Notes under the pieces: generated by a model
The model's input: only the letters and a program-made list of their open reading frames with translations
Told to the model about the DNA's origin: nothing
Database searches by the model: none
Shown here: piece after piece, positions 62,828 through 64,000 of the stretch
How positions within the stretch are numbered: position 1 is the first letter of the stretch
How the letters are laid out: every line of letters starts with the position of its first letter
Assembly: GCA_949358305.1 (NCBI GenBank)
Contig: OX442314.1
Location: 58,661,369 to 58,725,368 of the forward strand
DNA: 64,000 nt
Direction of reading: 5' to 3'
Source: Strigamia acuminata
Lineage: Eukaryota > Arthropoda > Chilopoda > Geophilomorpha > Linotaeniidae
Translations under genes and position numbers: made by a program

Positions 62828-63267
62828 TTAGCAAGAGGACACGTTCTCCTTCTTGTCACCAGAAAAACTTGAAATGGCCTTCAACGTGTCGACAATCGAG
62901 TGCATTTGTACAACCATGTTGGCCAGAGCAGCCATCGGTTGTTGTGTCAAAATCGACAAGCGATCCATAACAATCGCATTCTGCGCCGCCATCATCTGGA
63001 ACATGTCCGCCATCTGCCGCAAGAGCTAGTCTGAAGACGACTGCCTTGCGCGACCTTTTCGCACTCAAAAGCTGCTCTTTCCGCCGCTAAACTGTCCGTC
63101 GTCGCGATTTTCTGCACTGTAGCCATCCCGACACAGGCCAACAGGTAGTTGACCTTGTCGGCGTCTTGCGTGATCTTATTGCACGCGAAGACGCACTTCA
63201 TTTGGAACAAATAAGTGGACCAATCGTCCGATGGATTGTACTTCTCGGGGTTTCCGGTCAGCGGCAT
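62828..63267 (-). pseudogene. gag: Gag fragment of another Ty3/Gypsy element
   Basis: From ATG 63267: PEKYNPSDDWSTYLFQMKCV, then ITQDADKVNYLLACVG, the typical gag N-terminus. The frame is lost after about 75 residues, and similar residues (MADMFQMMAAQNAIV) continue in another frame from 63022. Confidence 0.55.
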
Positions 63268-63527
63268 CGAAACGGCAGGAAAATATGAACGAAAATGAGG
63301 ATCGTGTTGAAAAAACTCACGTGGCCGAAATAGGCCTAGCGCGCGGACGCGTGGTCAAAAAGTCCGAAAATTGTCAAAAATTGCATCTACACACTCAAAA
63401 CTATTGTAGATGTTGCGTGGAACATTTGTCTCATCCCTCGTCGCCAATTGAAGTGTTTGATGGATTTGTAGAGGTCGATGGTGTTGGATTTAAAAGGAGC
63501 GGATTGCTTTTAAGCTTATTTGCATAA

Positions 63528-64000
63528 GTGTTTTAATTCGAGGTACAACATAGGTGGCGCTGCAATCGGCAGCGTCACAAATAATCATCAACAGAAATGG
63601 AGTACGATATACTCCAATTATCTGGGATTGTAAGTTTTAATATGTTAGTTATCCAGAGCAGTCTAGCTTGATTAAAATTTTTTGATTTGATGATTTACAT
63701 TAGCGCTAAAGAAACAGGAGCTTATACAATCACAAATAATAATGCTGCACGAAATTTATGATCCTGTTTTTCGAAGTTATTTTAAAAATGTTCGTATATT
63801 CAATCCTCAAATAAAATTACCTAAAATTTCGTAAAAATACATAATACGAGTAATATTCAAAATTGTTGTTGGGTAATATAACATTCCATCACCTTCCATA
63901 ACGACGGCATGAAAACAAGGCTGGTGATTTGGGTTTCGCTCGTCTTGTGTTTGCAATAGGCCAGCCATTGCCTAACACACACTTTGCAACTTCTTCCGAC
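63528..64000. other. No gene recognised
   Basis: AT-rich end of the window. The stretch before the gag fragment could be its LTR or leader, but no second copy is in view to show this. Confidence 0.3.

Overview
The window reads as repeat-dominated intergenic DNA from an invertebrate metazoan, probably an arthropod. The reasons are large Ty3/Gypsy LTR retrotransposons, GT-AG introns, DEG/ENaC (pickpocket-like) channel exons, a Mutator-like transposase fragment, tRNA-derived sequence, many foldback (MITE-like) elements, and no bacterial or viral operon structure. I cannot name the species. Almost all long open frames belong to mobile elements; the only candidate host genes are two partial DEG/ENaC loci.

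Layout. 1-367 and 13244-20920 are one hairpin-rich, AT-rich tract, split by element A (368-13239, + strand). A is a complete Ty3/Gypsy element with identical 822-bp LTRs, intact gag and pol, and a spliced third gene. The tract holds a 128/129-bp satellite (about 16560-18590) and dozens of short inverted repeats whose centre is very often exactly 6 nt. From 20.9 to 24.6 kb come foldback elements and a DEG/ENaC exon in which one channel's last membrane segment is followed in frame by another channel's first. 24652-46588 is a palindromic element with tRNA-like promoters. It was split by element B (25061-45961, - strand), a relative of A. B's gag was in turn split by element C (35617-43067, - strand), a smaller Ty3/Gypsy element with identical LTRs. 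From 46.6 kb to the end are foldback elements, a 31-bp minisatellite, a DEG/ENaC first exon, fragments of several retroelements, and a decayed Mutator-like transposase.

How the elements work. A and B share a tRNA-Pro-like primer site 2 nt after the LTR. Both have an unusually long gag and a gag-pol -1 frameshift signal made of a slippery heptamer, a 6-nt spacer and a 9-10 bp stem. Both also have a third gene downstream of pol, made of a short acidic exon spliced to a 928-codon exon. That protein shows no signal peptide or membrane segment and is not an envelope; I recognise no family. C has gag, pro and pol in three frames.

Relative ages: C and A have identical LTRs (recent). B's LTRs differ at about nine sites plus one 4-bp gap, and its pol carries a frameshift, so B is older. 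The nesting order is palindromic tRNA-like element, then B, then C.
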